Assembly: GCA_050050615.1 (NCBI GenBank)
Contig: JASFTV010000028.1
Location: 1 to 17,979 of the forward strand
From: JASFTV01 sp050050615
GTDB taxonomy: Bacteria; Desulfobacterota; DSM-4660; Desulfatiglandales; HGW-15
DNA length: 17,979 bases
Direction: 5' to 3'
A program made the position numbers and the translations under genes. Below the pieces are notes generated by a model, which ran no database searches, was not told the DNA's origin, and was given only the letters and a program-made list of their open reading frames with translations. Positions 1 to 8,349 of the stretch are shown here, one piece after another. The stretch's first letter is position 1; the number at the start of each line of letters is the position of its first letter.

Positions 1-187
1 CGACTTTTCGTTTTTGAAAAGAGACCCCCATGGCTCGCGACTCGGTGCTCATGGGAACCTGAATTTTGGGCACCGTGGGGCATCTTGTAAATACAGGCAC
101 TTAGCTCGTTTAGAAGCCTCTTTTCGATTTATTTTGGACAGCAGTGACCGAAGATGAATCATGAAACCCCCTTCAAGGAAAGCAGTA

Positions 188-1435
188 ATGGAAACGCAAA
201 ACGACCGATCTTTTCATTGGGCTTGGATTATACTGGCGACATGCTTTGTTGATCTTTTTATCAACTACTCCATTCGCCTTGGTTACGGCGTGGTCTTACC
301 GGAAATGATCCGGACCTTGGGCTTCAGCAGAACGGCTGGCGGATCCATCTATAACGCGTATCTCTTCTGCTATTTAGCGTTAACACCCTTTACCGGTTAT
401 CTAACAGACCGTCTTGGGGCCCGTCGTATCATCACGGCCTGTAGCCTGATCCTCGGAATCGGCGTGCTACTCATGGGGACCATCACGAATCTTTGGATGG
501 CCTGTCTGTTTTACGCCATCGTCGGCCTCGGCGCCACGGGAATGTGGACCCCGGTCATCACCGTGGTCCAGCGCTGGTATTCTCCGCATAGAAGGGGCCT
601 TGCCCTCGGCATTCTGTCTACAGGGTACGGACTTGGATTTGCCACCATGGGGGCGGCTTTCCCCTGGATTCTGCACCATTTCACCTGGCGGCACGCCTGG
701 TACTTCTTAGGTTCAGCCGCCTTGGTGATGGTCTTCGCAAACGGCCTTCTCTTGAGGCGTGACCCTGAAAGTGCCGGGTATCGACCATGGGGCGATAAAG
801 GTGCGTCCCCCAGCACGGGTGAAGGGCGTGTGAAAACCCCCAGCAGAGATACGCCCCTTTCCATTGTCTTCAGGAATACGAGATTCTGGATTATCGGTTT
901 CTCCTACTTTTCCATCGCTTACAGCCTCTACGGCATCACCACATTTATGGTAGATTACGCCAAATATCAATTGGGCATGCCCATGGAAAAGGCCAGCCTT
1001 CTCGCCACCGTCCATGGCTTTTCTCAGGTTATAGGCGTCTTAACGATCTTACCTCTCTCCGATTACCTGGGGCGAAAAAAGACCATCATCATTTCCAATT
1101 CATTCATCACAGCCTCGCTGTTCGGTATCCTTTTCACAGGAAATTCTTGGCCAATGCTTTTTGCCCTGGTAGGGATCCTTGCGGTCTTTTACGGCGTCAC
1201 CTTTCCTATCTATGGCGCCTGCGCCGGGGACTATTTCCCGAGGGATGTCATGGGAACTGTCATCGGCGCATGGACACCCTTTTATGGTATTGGAGCTATC
1301 CTGTCCCATTGGGTGACCGGCGTTTTGCGAGACGCCACAGGCATCTACGATCAGGCCTTCTTGATCAACGGGGTCCTAGCCGTCGTAGGGCTTATTCTGA
1401 TATGCTTGATCAAACCGCCGCAGATGATGCCTTGA
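188..1435 (+). CDS. MFS transporter, monocarboxylate/anion porter-like
   Basis: Predicted inner-membrane major facilitator protein of 415 residues, the usual length for a 12-helix MFS carrier. Hydrophobic segments run throughout, with a hydrophilic central loop at about residues 198-230. The loop between helices 2 and 3 has the MFS motif A pattern (GYLTDRLGARR, residues 70-80), and a second such loop (LSDYLGRKK) lies in the C-terminal half. The overall look recalls monocarboxylate or oxalate/formate-type porters, but the substrate cannot be read from sequence. An in-frame ATG at 161 would add 9 residues; I prefer 188 because AAGGAAA lies 6 nt upstream of it. The gene stands alone: about 250 bp and a new promoter separate it from the next operon. 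No clear terminator follows it. The family call is secure; substrate and direction are unknown. Confidence 0.85.
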   Translation: METQNDRSFHWAWIILATCFVDLFINYSIRLGYGVVLPEMIRTLGFSRTAGGSIYNAYLFCYLALTPFTGYLTDRLGARRIITACSLILGIGVLLMGTITNLWMACLFYAIVGLGATGMWTPVITVVQRWYSPHRRGLALGILSTGYGLGFATMGAAFPWILHHFTWRHAWYFLGSAALVMVFANGLLLRRDPESAGYRPWGDKGASPSTGEGRVKTPSRDTPLSIVFRNTRFWIIGFSYFSIAYSLYGITTFMVDYAKYQLGMPMEKASLLATVHGFSQVIGVLTILPLSDYLGRKKTIIISNSFITASLFGILFTGNSWPMLFALVGILAVFYGVTFPIYGACAGDYFPRDVMGTVIGAWTPFYGIGAILSHWVTGVLRDATGIYDQAFLINGVLAVVGLILICLIKPPQMMP

Positions 1436-1462
1436 TGGTGGATCAGGGGGGTCGTTTTTTGC

Positions 1463-1492
1463 TTGACAATAATGGCTTCACCTTTCTATAAG
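1463..1492 (+). promoter_or_regulatory. Sigma70-type promoter of the redox operon
   Basis: TTGACA at 1463-1468 matches the -35 consensus perfectly. An 18-bp spacer leads to TATAAG at 1487-1492 (5 of 6 to TATAAT). It lies in the 254-bp gap after the MFS gene and would give a leader of about 190 nt before the NuoE-like start at 1690. I saw only short possible stems in that leader, such as GATCCA/TGGATC, and no known riboswitch. Confidence 0.6.
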
Positions 1493-1689
1493 TTCAGCCT
1501 GTCAAAACATATCTCGCTAGCCTTCCCGCTTGTCTTTCATGCCGGGTCTCAGCCTTGGGCGGCCTGGCAATCAGGATCCAGAGAATTTCCAGCCCTTGGA
1601 TCAATTTATCTCGAAAACTCAGAGCATTGCGGACAAGCCGGGCTTCTTCAAGAACCAACACAGAAACAGCGCAAGAGACGGATGGGATC

Positions 1690-2136
1690 ATGACAAAAAA
1701 ACTACGAAGAGCGCTTAAGAGTCATCAACAGGACCGTGATAGCCTCATTCCGATTTTGCAGGACGTCCAAGGTCGGTTTGGATATGTCTCCGAGGAAGCG
1801 GTGGAGCGTATCGCGAGTTACCTCCATATCTCCGAAAGTAGCATCTACGGTGTGGCGACTTTCTACACCCAGTTTAGATTCTCCCGGCCCGGCGATCACA
1901 GGGTAAAGGTATGCCTCGGAACAGCCTGTCATGTCAGAGGTGGATCACAGATCATGGATGAAGTCACCCGGCATCTTGGCGTTGGCGCGGGTGAAACCAC
2001 GCCCGATTATAAATTCAGCCTCGAGCGGGTCGCGTGTTTCGGATCCTGTGCGCTCTCGCCGGTGGTCGTGATGGATGATAAGGTTTATGGGAGAATGTCT
2101 CCGAAGAAGGTGAAAAAAATCCTTAAGGGGTTTTGA
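1690..2136 (+). CDS. nuoE: NuoE/HydC-like [2Fe-2S] subunit
   Basis: Thioredoxin-fold [2Fe-2S] subunit of the NuoE (24 kDa complex I)/HydC family, 148 residues. It contains the helical N-terminus seen in this family (LIPILQDVQGRFGYVSEEAV, residues 19-38) and the motif YGVATFYTQF. Its four cluster ligands are C75, C80, C116 and C120 (CLGTAC and CFGSC). In the family this cluster receives electrons from the FMN subunit. The reading frame is open another 45 codons upstream, but those residues do not resemble NuoE, so ATG 1690 is chosen; the SD is weak. The stop overlaps the next ATG by one base (TGATG), so translation is very likely coupled to the NuoF-like gene. No membrane complex I subunits are nearby, so this belongs to a soluble NADH-linked complex rather than complex I. 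Confidence 0.92.
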   Translation: MTKKLRRALKSHQQDRDSLIPILQDVQGRFGYVSEEAVERIASYLHISESSIYGVATFYTQFRFSRPGDHRVKVCLGTACHVRGGSQIMDEVTRHLGVGAGETTPDYKFSLERVACFGSCALSPVVVMDDKVYGRMSPKKVKKILKGF

Positions 2137-4019
2137 TGAATTTCGAAGAGATAAAGAAGAAGGCTGAGCGGGAATGGGAAAAATTCAACCGGCTTAGAAG
2201 ACCGAGAATCCTCGTGGGAGCAGCAACGTGCGGCCGTGCAGCCGGAGCTCTGGAGGTACGGGACAAATTCAAAGAAGAGCTTGCCGCCAGGTCCATCCAG
2301 GCAGATATCTATGAGGTCGGAGATCTTGGCATATGCTATGCGGAGCCTTGCATAGAAATCGGCGTTCCTGACGGCAGACGTGTAATGTATGGTGAGGTGA
2401 CTGAAAAGATAGTGCCCGAGCTTGTAGAGGATTTTATCGTCAAAGGAGATCCTCGGCCGGACCTGGCACTCTGCACCTTCGGAGATGCAACCGTTGATGG
2501 GATACCCCCCTTTGGGGAATTGCCCATGATCAAAAAGCAGGTCCGCGTGGTCTTAAGAAACAGCGGCACCATCGACCCCACGAACATAAACCACTACATC
2601 GCAAGGGGGGGTTACTCCGGACTTGCCCGAACTCTCACGATAAAACCTGAAAAGGTGATCGAGGAAATCAAAACCTCCGGCCTGCGCGGGCGGGGCGGTG
2701 CTGGTTTCCCGGCCGGCGTCAAATGGGGCTTGGCCCGGAGCTCCAAGAGTGACGTAAAATACATGATCTGCAACGCAGACGAAGGAGACCCTGGTGCCTT
2801 CATGGACCGGGCCGTCCTGGAAAGCGATCCCCATGCTGTGCTGGAGGGTCTAGCAATCGGGGCTTACGCTATCGGTGCCAGCTTCGCTTATGTGTACATC
2901 CGGGCTGAATATCCGCTGGCCATACTTCGCCTGGAGCAGGCCATCAGCAAGATGGAGAAATACGGGTTCCTAGGGGAAAACATTCTGGGGTCCGGGTTTA
3001 ATCTGTCCATAAAGATCAAGCAAGGTGCCGGTGCTTTTGTCTGCGGCGAAGAGACCGCCTTGATGGCCTCCATCGAAGGCAAGAGGGGTATGCCGAGGCC
3101 GCGACCCCCTTTCCCGGCGGAATCCGGCCTTCACGGAAGACCCACGAACATCAATAACGTGGAAAGCCTCGCCAACGTCTCCGAAATCATGAACAAGGGG
3201 GGCGCTTGGTTTGCAGGATATGGCACTGAAAGCAGTAAGGGCACGAAAACCTTTGCGCTGGCCGGCAAGATCCAGCGCACGGGTCTGATTGAGGTGCCCA
3301 TGGGTATCACCCTGCGGGACATCATTTTTGATGTAGGGGGCGGCATCTTGGACGACAAGGCATTCAAGGCGGTACAGACCGGAGGCCCTTCGGGCGGCTG
3401 CATCCCTTCAAAGTATCTGGACATGAAGGTGGACTACGAAGAGCTGGCGAAAGTCGGCTCCATCATGGGCTCTGGCGGCATGATCGTGATGGACGAAGAC
3501 TCCTGCATGGTGGATATCGCACGGTATTTCTTGACCTTCACAGAAAACGAATCTTGCGGTAAATGCACACCTTGCAGGATGGGCACCCAGCACCTGCTCC
3601 ACATTCTGGAAGACATCACGGAAGGCAGAGGCAGACCGGAGCACATCACCACACTTGAGGCTTTGGGCAGGACGGTTCAACGCACCTCTCTATGTGGACT
3701 CGGCCAGACGGCGCCGAATCCTGTTCTTACGACGCTCGAGTACTTCCGGGACGAGTACCAGGCACACATCTTTGAGCACCGCTGCCCCGCTCGCGTATGC
3801 AAGGCATTGCTGACTTACACCGTTGACATGGATGCGTGCAAACTTTGCGGGCTTTGCAAGAAGGAGTGTCCCGTTGAGGCGATCACGGGCTCCAAAAAAC
3901 CGCCTGAGCCGTTTGTGATCCACGAAGAGAAGTGTATCCGCTGTGGCATGTGTTTTAGCGTGTGCCCCTTCGATGCCGTTATCAAAAAATCTGGTGAAAT
4001 GATCGCGGTCGTCGCTTAA
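2136..4019 (+). CDS. nuoF: NuoF/HydB-like NADH-binding FMN/Fe-S subunit
   Basis: NADH dehydrogenase flavoprotein of 627 residues, about 200 longer than plain NuoF and typical of HydB-type subunits. Domains in order: a thioredoxin-like ferredoxin segment (about 22-140) with C32, C67 and C72, cluster binding uncertain; the FMN/NADH core (about 165-420) with GRGGAGFPAGVKW at 184-196, CNADEGDPGAFMDR near 212-225 and GAGAFVCGEETAL near 297-309; a [4Fe-4S] site with C474, C477, C480 and C520; and a C-terminal two-cluster ferredoxin (C568/571/574/578 and C600/603/606/610). In this family the FMN exchanges a hydride with NAD(H) and feeds the clusters. The start is the ATG overlapping the upstream stop, with AAGGGG 5 nt before it. 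A TTG one codon earlier is also open but unlikely. The extra ferredoxin domain suits passing electrons to ferredoxin or to the partner NuoG-like protein. Confidence 0.93.
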   Translation: MNFEEIKKKAEREWEKFNRLRRPRILVGAATCGRAAGALEVRDKFKEELAARSIQADIYEVGDLGICYAEPCIEIGVPDGRRVMYGEVTEKIVPELVEDFIVKGDPRPDLALCTFGDATVDGIPPFGELPMIKKQVRVVLRNSGTIDPTNINHYIARGGYSGLARTLTIKPEKVIEEIKTSGLRGRGGAGFPAGVKWGLARSSKSDVKYMICNADEGDPGAFMDRAVLESDPHAVLEGLAIGAYAIGASFAYVYIRAEYPLAILRLEQAISKMEKYGFLGENILGSGFNLSIKIKQGAGAFVCGEETALMASIEGKRGMPRPRPPFPAESGLHGRPTNINNVESLANVSEIMNKGGAWFAGYGTESSKGTKTFALAGKIQRTGLIEVPMGITLRDIIFDVGGGILDDKAFKAVQTGGPSGGCIPSKYLDMKVDYEELAKVGSIMGSGGMIVMDEDSCMVDIARYFLTFTENESCGKCTPCRMGTQHLLHILEDITEGRGRPEHITTLEALGRTVQRTSLCGLGQTAPNPVLTTLEYFRDEYQAHIFEHRCPARVCKALLTYTVDMDACKLCGLCKKECPVEAITGSKKPPEPFVIHEEKCIRCGMCFSVCPFDAVIKKSGEMIAVVA

Positions 4020-4037
4020 GACCACGATGTGAACACC

Positions 4038-4054
4038 CCGCTTAAAGCAAGCGG
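4038..4054 (+). repeat. Small hairpin in the nuoF-nuoG-like gap
   Basis: CCGCTT, a 5-nt loop, then AAGCGG form a perfect 6-bp stem 18 nt after the NuoF-like stop. No U-tract follows, so it is not a normal intrinsic terminator. It could be a mild attenuator or a 3' end stabiliser, or have no role. Confidence 0.3.
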
Positions 4055-4137
4055 AACGGCCTTAACAAGTAAAATCCGCCCTTTCCAGAGCGAGAGCGAG
4101 ATTCAGGAGCCATCAAAAGCAGGAGCATACTTAAACA

Positions 4138-6642
4138 ATGAGTAAGATGACACTCACCATTGATGGAAACCAGGTAAGAGCCAAAAAAGGCGACACCGTA
4201 TTCGAAGCCGCGGAAACGGCTGGTATCCACATCCCCACCCTCTGTGCTCACCCTGCCCTTGAGCCATACGGTGCATGTCGGCTCTGCATTGTGGAAATCC
4301 AGGGAATGCGCGGATACCCGCCCTCTTGTACCACACCCGCCGAGGATGGCATGGTCGTGAAGACCATATCACCTGAAATCATAGAGCTCCGGAAAAACGT
4401 GATTAAGCTCATGCTGAGCGGTCATACCAGCCCCTGTCTTGTCTGTCTACACCGGGAGCCGTGTGAGAAATATCGTCCCCGTCCTTTCAAGACCGGCAAA
4501 GCGACACGCTGCGTTTTTTGCAGCAACCGCGATAGGTGCGAACTGAGAATACTTGCAGACGAGTATGATATCAGCGATCTGGATGTGCCGATCATTTACA
4601 AGAACCTGGAGCTTGAACGCAATGACCCCTTCATGGACAGGGACTACAATCTGTGCGTCCTTTGCGGTCGATGCGCCCGTATCTGTGAAAAGATCCACGA
4701 GACGGGCACCATCGATTTCGTCAAGCGGGGCAAAGACGCCCGAATCAGCACCGCCTTTCACAGGCCTCACACCGAGACCAATTGCCGTTTTTGCGGGGCC
4801 TGCATCGATATCTGTCCCACCGGCGCCCTGTCGGACAGGTTCGCAAAGTGGTTCGCGGCGCCGGACAGCGTTCAGGATTCCACATGCGTACTTTGCCCGC
4901 ACGGCTGTTCTGTTCGCCTGAAAATCAAGGAGGGAAAGATCATTAGCGGCGGCATGACTGCTTTTAGCAGAGAAGCCCGCATTTGCCCTGTGGGACGCTT
5001 TGTGCTCCCTCAACTCCTGGAAAGCCCTTCGAGAGTTATTTCGCACCAGGTGCGCATTGAGGACGGTCTGATTAGAGCGGATTACAAAGAGGCGGTCAAA
5101 CAGGCCGCAAAGATCCTCGGCCCTTACAAGGGGGATCCGTTCGCCCTCATCACCCATTCATCCGCAACCAGGGAGGAGATTTATATCCTCAAGAAATTTG
5201 CAAAAGGGGTGATGAAATCGGACAACTTCGCCATCGCCAGGGCCGTCGGCCACAAGCTTAAGATAGAACCTGCTTCGGTGGATCAAGCCATAAAAACAGG
5301 GAAGGTGAAGGCCCTGTACACGCTCGGCGACTTCCTCCCTGCCTCTGCGCTTAAGAAGATCAAAGCATTGGTCGTTACCGATCTATTTCCCTCAAGAACA
5401 GAAAAAATGGCGGATGTATTTATCGCTGCCGCCGCCCTGGCAGAAACGGATGGGACCTTCCTGAACGCCGCCGGAAAAATGAAAACACTCAAAGCGGCCG
5501 CAATACCCCCTGACGATCTGCTGCCTGACTGGAAGATCGTATGTGATATCGCAAAGAAGATGGGGGCCACGGGATTTGGCTTCAAAACAACATCTGGCGT
5601 TCGTAAGGCATTGATGAAGAACGGCACACATGTAGAGCCGCCTACGGCTCCCGATCCATCCCCTCTCGACAATATGGACGCCTTGCCCCGCTTCTATCGC
5701 GGCCACCCTCTGAGCGACATTGTCTGCGCCATGGCGAGCCTTTCTCCAGCCAAAGAAGAAGCGGTTGAGGAAAAAGCAGAGGAAGGCAAGCCCTTCAAGA
5801 TTCTAGAAAAGGTGGAGATTGTACCCAACACCCACATGGTGACCGTGCATGCCCCGATCATCGCAGAAAAGTGCGAGCCCGGCCAGTTTGTCATCGCCAT
5901 GGTGGACGAAACCTCTGAGCGTATCCCCTACACCATATCCGACTTTGACCGCGAAAAGGGCACGATCACCATGGTGACCCTTGAGGTTGGCAGGTCAAGC
6001 CGTGAGTTGGCAAATACGCGCACCGGCGAACATCTCGCGCACTTCACCGGCCCGCTCGGCACACCGGTGGCGGTCAAGAAATACGGCACAGTCGTCTGCG
6101 CCGGCGGGTGCTACGGGGTGGGTGCCATGCTCCCCATCGCACGAGCCATGAAAGAAGCTGGCAACAAAGTGATCTGTATTGAGGAGGCCTCCAGCCACTA
6201 CCTCCTCCACTGGCAGGACAGGCTCTCCCAAAACTGCGATGAACTTGTCATTGTTACAAAAGATGGCTCCGCAGGCATGAAGGGGGGTGTGCAGGAAGCG
6301 ATCTCCATGCTGGTTGACAGGGGCGAAAAGATCGACCAGGCCTATATCATCGGCTGTACCTTCATGATGATGCTGGTCTGTGAAGTGACCAAGGAACTGG
6401 GCATCCCGACCCAGACCGCCATGAACCCGCTTATGCTGGACGGCACGGGCATGTGCGGGGCGTGCCGCGTCACCTTGGGCGACGCGACCAAGTTCGCATG
6501 CGTGGACGGCCCTTTCCTGGACGGGTTGAAGATCGATTGGATCGAGCTCATGCAAAGGCAGGCCGCTTTCAAGAAAGAGGAGATCGAGGCGATGCCTCAG
6601 GAACCGGTTCCCATGCACGAGCACACCTGTATGAGGGCGTGA
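4138..6642 (+). CDS. NuoG-type Fe-S protein fused to NfnA-type FAD/[2Fe-2S] reductase
   Basis: An 834-residue fusion. The N-terminal half is NuoG/FdhA/HydA-like: plant-type [2Fe-2S] (C36, C47, C50, C64); the His-Cys cluster (H96, C100, C103, C109); an extra Cys cluster region (C125, C128, C134); two [4Fe-4S] sites (C173/176/179/183 and C216/219/222/226); and a molybdopterin-oxidoreductase-type [4Fe-4S] domain (C250, C253, C257, C283). A shortened, poorly conserved NuoG-like region (about 300-535) carries no visible molybdopterin or hydrogenase H-cluster site. After an acidic linker (about 536-550) comes an NfnA/PyrK-like ferredoxin-NADP reductase domain (about 552-800) with the FAD-contacting stretch IPYTISDF, GGCYGVGAMLPIAR and a [2Fe-2S] site (DGTGMCGACRV and FACVDGP; C773, C776, C788). 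This physically joins the NuoEF relay to the Nfn flavin module whose partner subunit is encoded next. Start ATG 4138 follows AGGAG at 12 nt, a long spacing; ATG 4147 is possible. Confidence 0.88.
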   Translation: MSKMTLTIDGNQVRAKKGDTVFEAAETAGIHIPTLCAHPALEPYGACRLCIVEIQGMRGYPPSCTTPAEDGMVVKTISPEIIELRKNVIKLMLSGHTSPCLVCLHREPCEKYRPRPFKTGKATRCVFCSNRDRCELRILADEYDISDLDVPIIYKNLELERNDPFMDRDYNLCVLCGRCARICEKIHETGTIDFVKRGKDARISTAFHRPHTETNCRFCGACIDICPTGALSDRFAKWFAAPDSVQDSTCVLCPHGCSVRLKIKEGKIISGGMTAFSREARICPVGRFVLPQLLESPSRVISHQVRIEDGLIRADYKEAVKQAAKILGPYKGDPFALITHSSATREEIYILKKFAKGVMKSDNFAIARAVGHKLKIEPASVDQAIKTGKVKALYTLGDFLPASALKKIKALVVTDLFPSRTEKMADVFIAAAALAETDGTFLNAAGKMKTLKAAAIPPDDLLPDWKIVCDIAKKMGATGFGFKTTSGVRKALMKNGTHVEPPTAPDPSPLDNMDALPRFYRGHPLSDIVCAMASLSPAKEEAVEEKAEEGKPFKILEKVEIVPNTHMVTVHAPIIAEKCEPGQFVIAMVDETSERIPYTISDFDREKGTITMVTLEVGRSSRELANTRTGEHLAHFTGPLGTPVAVKKYGTVVCAGGCYGVGAMLPIARAMKEAGNKVICIEEASSHYLLHWQDRLSQNCDELVIVTKDGSAGMKGGVQEAISMLVDRGEKIDQAYIIGCTFMMMLVCEVTKELGIPTQTAMNPLMLDGTGMCGACRVTLGDATKFACVDGPFLDGLKIDWIELMQRQAAFKKEEIEAMPQEPVPMHEHTCMRA

Positions 6643-6679
6643 CGGAGAAATGACCTAGCAGGGCGTTTCTTTATTAACA

Positions 6680-6719
6680 TGTCATTTCGACCCCCGTGCA
6701 AACGGGGGTCGAAATGACA
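6680..6719. repeat. Perfect 18-bp inverted repeat with GCAA loop
   Basis: Arms 6680-6697 (TGTCATTTCGACCCCCGT) and 6702-6719 are exact reverse complements, with the tetraloop GCAA (GNRA type) between them. No T-tract follows on the plus strand, so it is a poor intrinsic terminator. The TGTCATTTCGA-type end resembles dispersed intergenic palindromes seen in many anaerobe genomes (from memory). It lies in the 162-bp gap between the NuoG/NfnA fusion and the NfnB-like gene. There it could lower or stabilise expression across the operon, or be a mobile palindromic repeat. Confidence 0.8.
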
Positions 6720-6804
6720 GTATGGCCACAGTATTTAGGAAACGCTCTACAGCGCAATGTCCCGGAAATACCGTAAATAAGTCCCCATAGGGTTTGGAAC
6801 GAAG

Positions 6805-8265
6805 ATGGACCCAAAAGAGAGAAAAAAGATCCCAAGGCAGAAGATGCCCGAACAGGATCCGAGAAGGCGAAAGCACAATTTCGAAGAGGTGCCCTACGGC
6901 TATACAGAAAAGCTCGCCATCACCGAAGCGAAGCGCTGCCTCAAATGTAAGAAGCCGCTTTGTATGAGCGGTTGCCCGGTGAACATAACCATCCCAGACT
7001 TTATCAAGCTCATTGAGGAAGGCAAGTTTGTTGAGGCCGCATGGAAGCTCAAAGAACAGAATGCACTGCCCGCCGCGACCGGCCGTGTCTGCCCACAGGA
7101 ATCCCAGTGCGAAGCAAAGTGTATTCTCGGGAAAAAAGGCGATCCCGTAGCGATCGGACGCCTGGAGAGATTTGCCGCTGACTTCGAGCGCCTTGCGGGA
7201 GAGGTAAAGCTCCCCAAACTCCCTAAACCGACGGGCAAAAATGTGGCCATCATCGGAGCTGGTCCTGCAGGCCTAACCGTCGCCGGTGATCTTATCAAGC
7301 TGGGGCATAAGATCATTATCTTCGAAGCACTACACGAACCCGGTGGCGTTCTCGTTTACGGCATCCCCGAATTTCGACTGCCCAAGGAGATTGTGAAGGC
7401 GGAAGTGGACTACTTAAGAAAACTCGGGGTGGAGATCAAAACGGATTACGTGGTCGGCAAAGCGAACACCGTGGATGGGCTTCTCAATAACGGTTACGAC
7501 GCCGTATTCATCGGAACCGGCGCCGGACTCCCCATTTTTATGAACATTCCTGGCGAAAACCTTGTCGGCGTCTATTCGGCAAACGAGTACCTCACGAGGT
7601 CAAACCTGATGAAGTCCTTCAGATTCCCTGAGTACGGCACTGCGCCCATCAGGAGCAAAAAGGTCATCACGATCGGCGGGGGCAATGTGGCTATGGATTC
7701 GGCCCGGACTGCCCTCAGACTTGGCGCGGAATCCATCATCGTCTACCGCCGAAGCCGAGCGGAGATGCCCGCGCGCGCAGAAGAGATCCACCACGCTGAG
7801 GAGGAGGGTGTGCAGCTCAAGATCCTCACAAACCCTGTCCGCATCTTCGGCGACGAGCAGGGGAGGGTCAAAGCGGTAGAATGTATTAGAATGGAACTGG
7901 GCGAACCCGATGCTTCGGGACGCCGCAGACCCGTGCCTATCGAAGGGAGCGAATTCGTCATCCATTGCGACACGGTTATTCCCGCCCTGGGTAACCGCCC
8001 CAACCCTCTGATTCCCATGACCGCGCCCGATCTCAAGACCACCCGCTGGGGAACGCTCGAGTGTGATCCGGATACCCTCGAAACTTCAAAGAAAGGCGTT
8101 TTCGCAGGGGGCGACATCGTCACCGGGGCGGCTACGGTTATCTCTGCCATGGGGGCCGGAAAGACCGCCGCAGCCAGCATTCATGAATATATCATGACAG
8201 GTAAGGTGACCAAACCGGAGAAGAACGAAGAAAAGAAAGAGAAACAGACGCCGGCCAAGAAATGA
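6805..8265 (+). CDS. NfnB/GltD/SudA-like NAD(P)H:FAD oxidoreductase
   Basis: Iron-sulfur flavoprotein of 486 residues in the family of glutamate synthase small subunit, NfnB and SudA. The N-terminal helical [4Fe-4S] domain has C45, C48, C53 and C57, then C96, C102 and C106 with E99 in CPQESQC. In NfnB homologues the second cluster uses such a Glu, as I recall. An FAD-binding GAGPAG lies at 151-156 and a second Rossmann motif (TIGGGNVAMDSA, 289-300) for NADP(H), followed by the family's GGDIVTGAATVISAMGAGK near the C-terminus. The last 20 residues are a Lys/Glu-rich tail. No glutamate synthase large subunit is nearby. Since the preceding gene ends in an NfnA domain, this is best read as its NfnB partner, the subunit carrying the bifurcating FAD in Nfn enzymes. 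The SD is weak; the start is the first ATG of the frame after the 162-bp gap. Confidence 0.88.
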   Translation: MDPKERKKIPRQKMPEQDPRRRKHNFEEVPYGYTEKLAITEAKRCLKCKKPLCMSGCPVNITIPDFIKLIEEGKFVEAAWKLKEQNALPAATGRVCPQESQCEAKCILGKKGDPVAIGRLERFAADFERLAGEVKLPKLPKPTGKNVAIIGAGPAGLTVAGDLIKLGHKIIIFEALHEPGGVLVYGIPEFRLPKEIVKAEVDYLRKLGVEIKTDYVVGKANTVDGLLNNGYDAVFIGTGAGLPIFMNIPGENLVGVYSANEYLTRSNLMKSFRFPEYGTAPIRSKKVITIGGGNVAMDSARTALRLGAESIIVYRRSRAEMPARAEEIHHAEEEGVQLKILTNPVRIFGDEQGRVKAVECIRMELGEPDASGRRRPVPIEGSEFVIHCDTVIPALGNRPNPLIPMTAPDLKTTRWGTLECDPDTLETSKKGVFAGGDIVTGAATVISAMGAGKTAAASIHEYIMTGKVTKPEKNEEKKEKQTPAKK

Positions 8266-8349
8266 CCCAATGTCAAAAAACAGCTTATTGATAAACGATT
8301 CGCTGGGCGACGGCCTCTCCGGCGTGTGCTTTGTTCCTACCTACATGCA

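Noticed and set aside
4..21. CTTTTC/GAAAAG hairpin at the window edge, and CGGTGC/GCACCG at 43-75
   Set aside because: Short stems without context; the upstream gene is outside the window, so neither terminator nor regulator can be supported.
1463..1693. Short frames between the MFS gene and the NuoE-like gene
   Set aside because: They coincide with the promoter and leader and have no protein-like features; the 45-codon upstream extension of NuoE is also not NuoE-like.
1690..4019. Respiratory complex I operon
   Set aside because: No membrane subunits or NuoB/C/D/I are present, and the NuoF-like protein has HydB-type extra ferredoxin domains.
4447..5157. Long open frame on the minus strand (236 codons)
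   Set aside because: It lies fully inside the NuoG/NfnA fusion, has no recognisable domain, and is explained by the high-GC coding strand.
5995..6624. Minus-strand open frame of 209 codons
   Set aside because: It is antisense to the NfnA domain with His/Asp-rich, low-similarity sequence; a shadow frame.
6680..6719. Intrinsic terminator ending the operon before the NfnB-like gene
   Set aside because: The stem is perfect but no T-tract follows on the plus strand, and the downstream gene is the expected partner of the upstream one.
6805..8265. Glutamate synthase small subunit (gltD)
   Set aside because: The family fits, but no large subunit is near and an NfnA domain directly precedes it, so an NfnB role is favoured.
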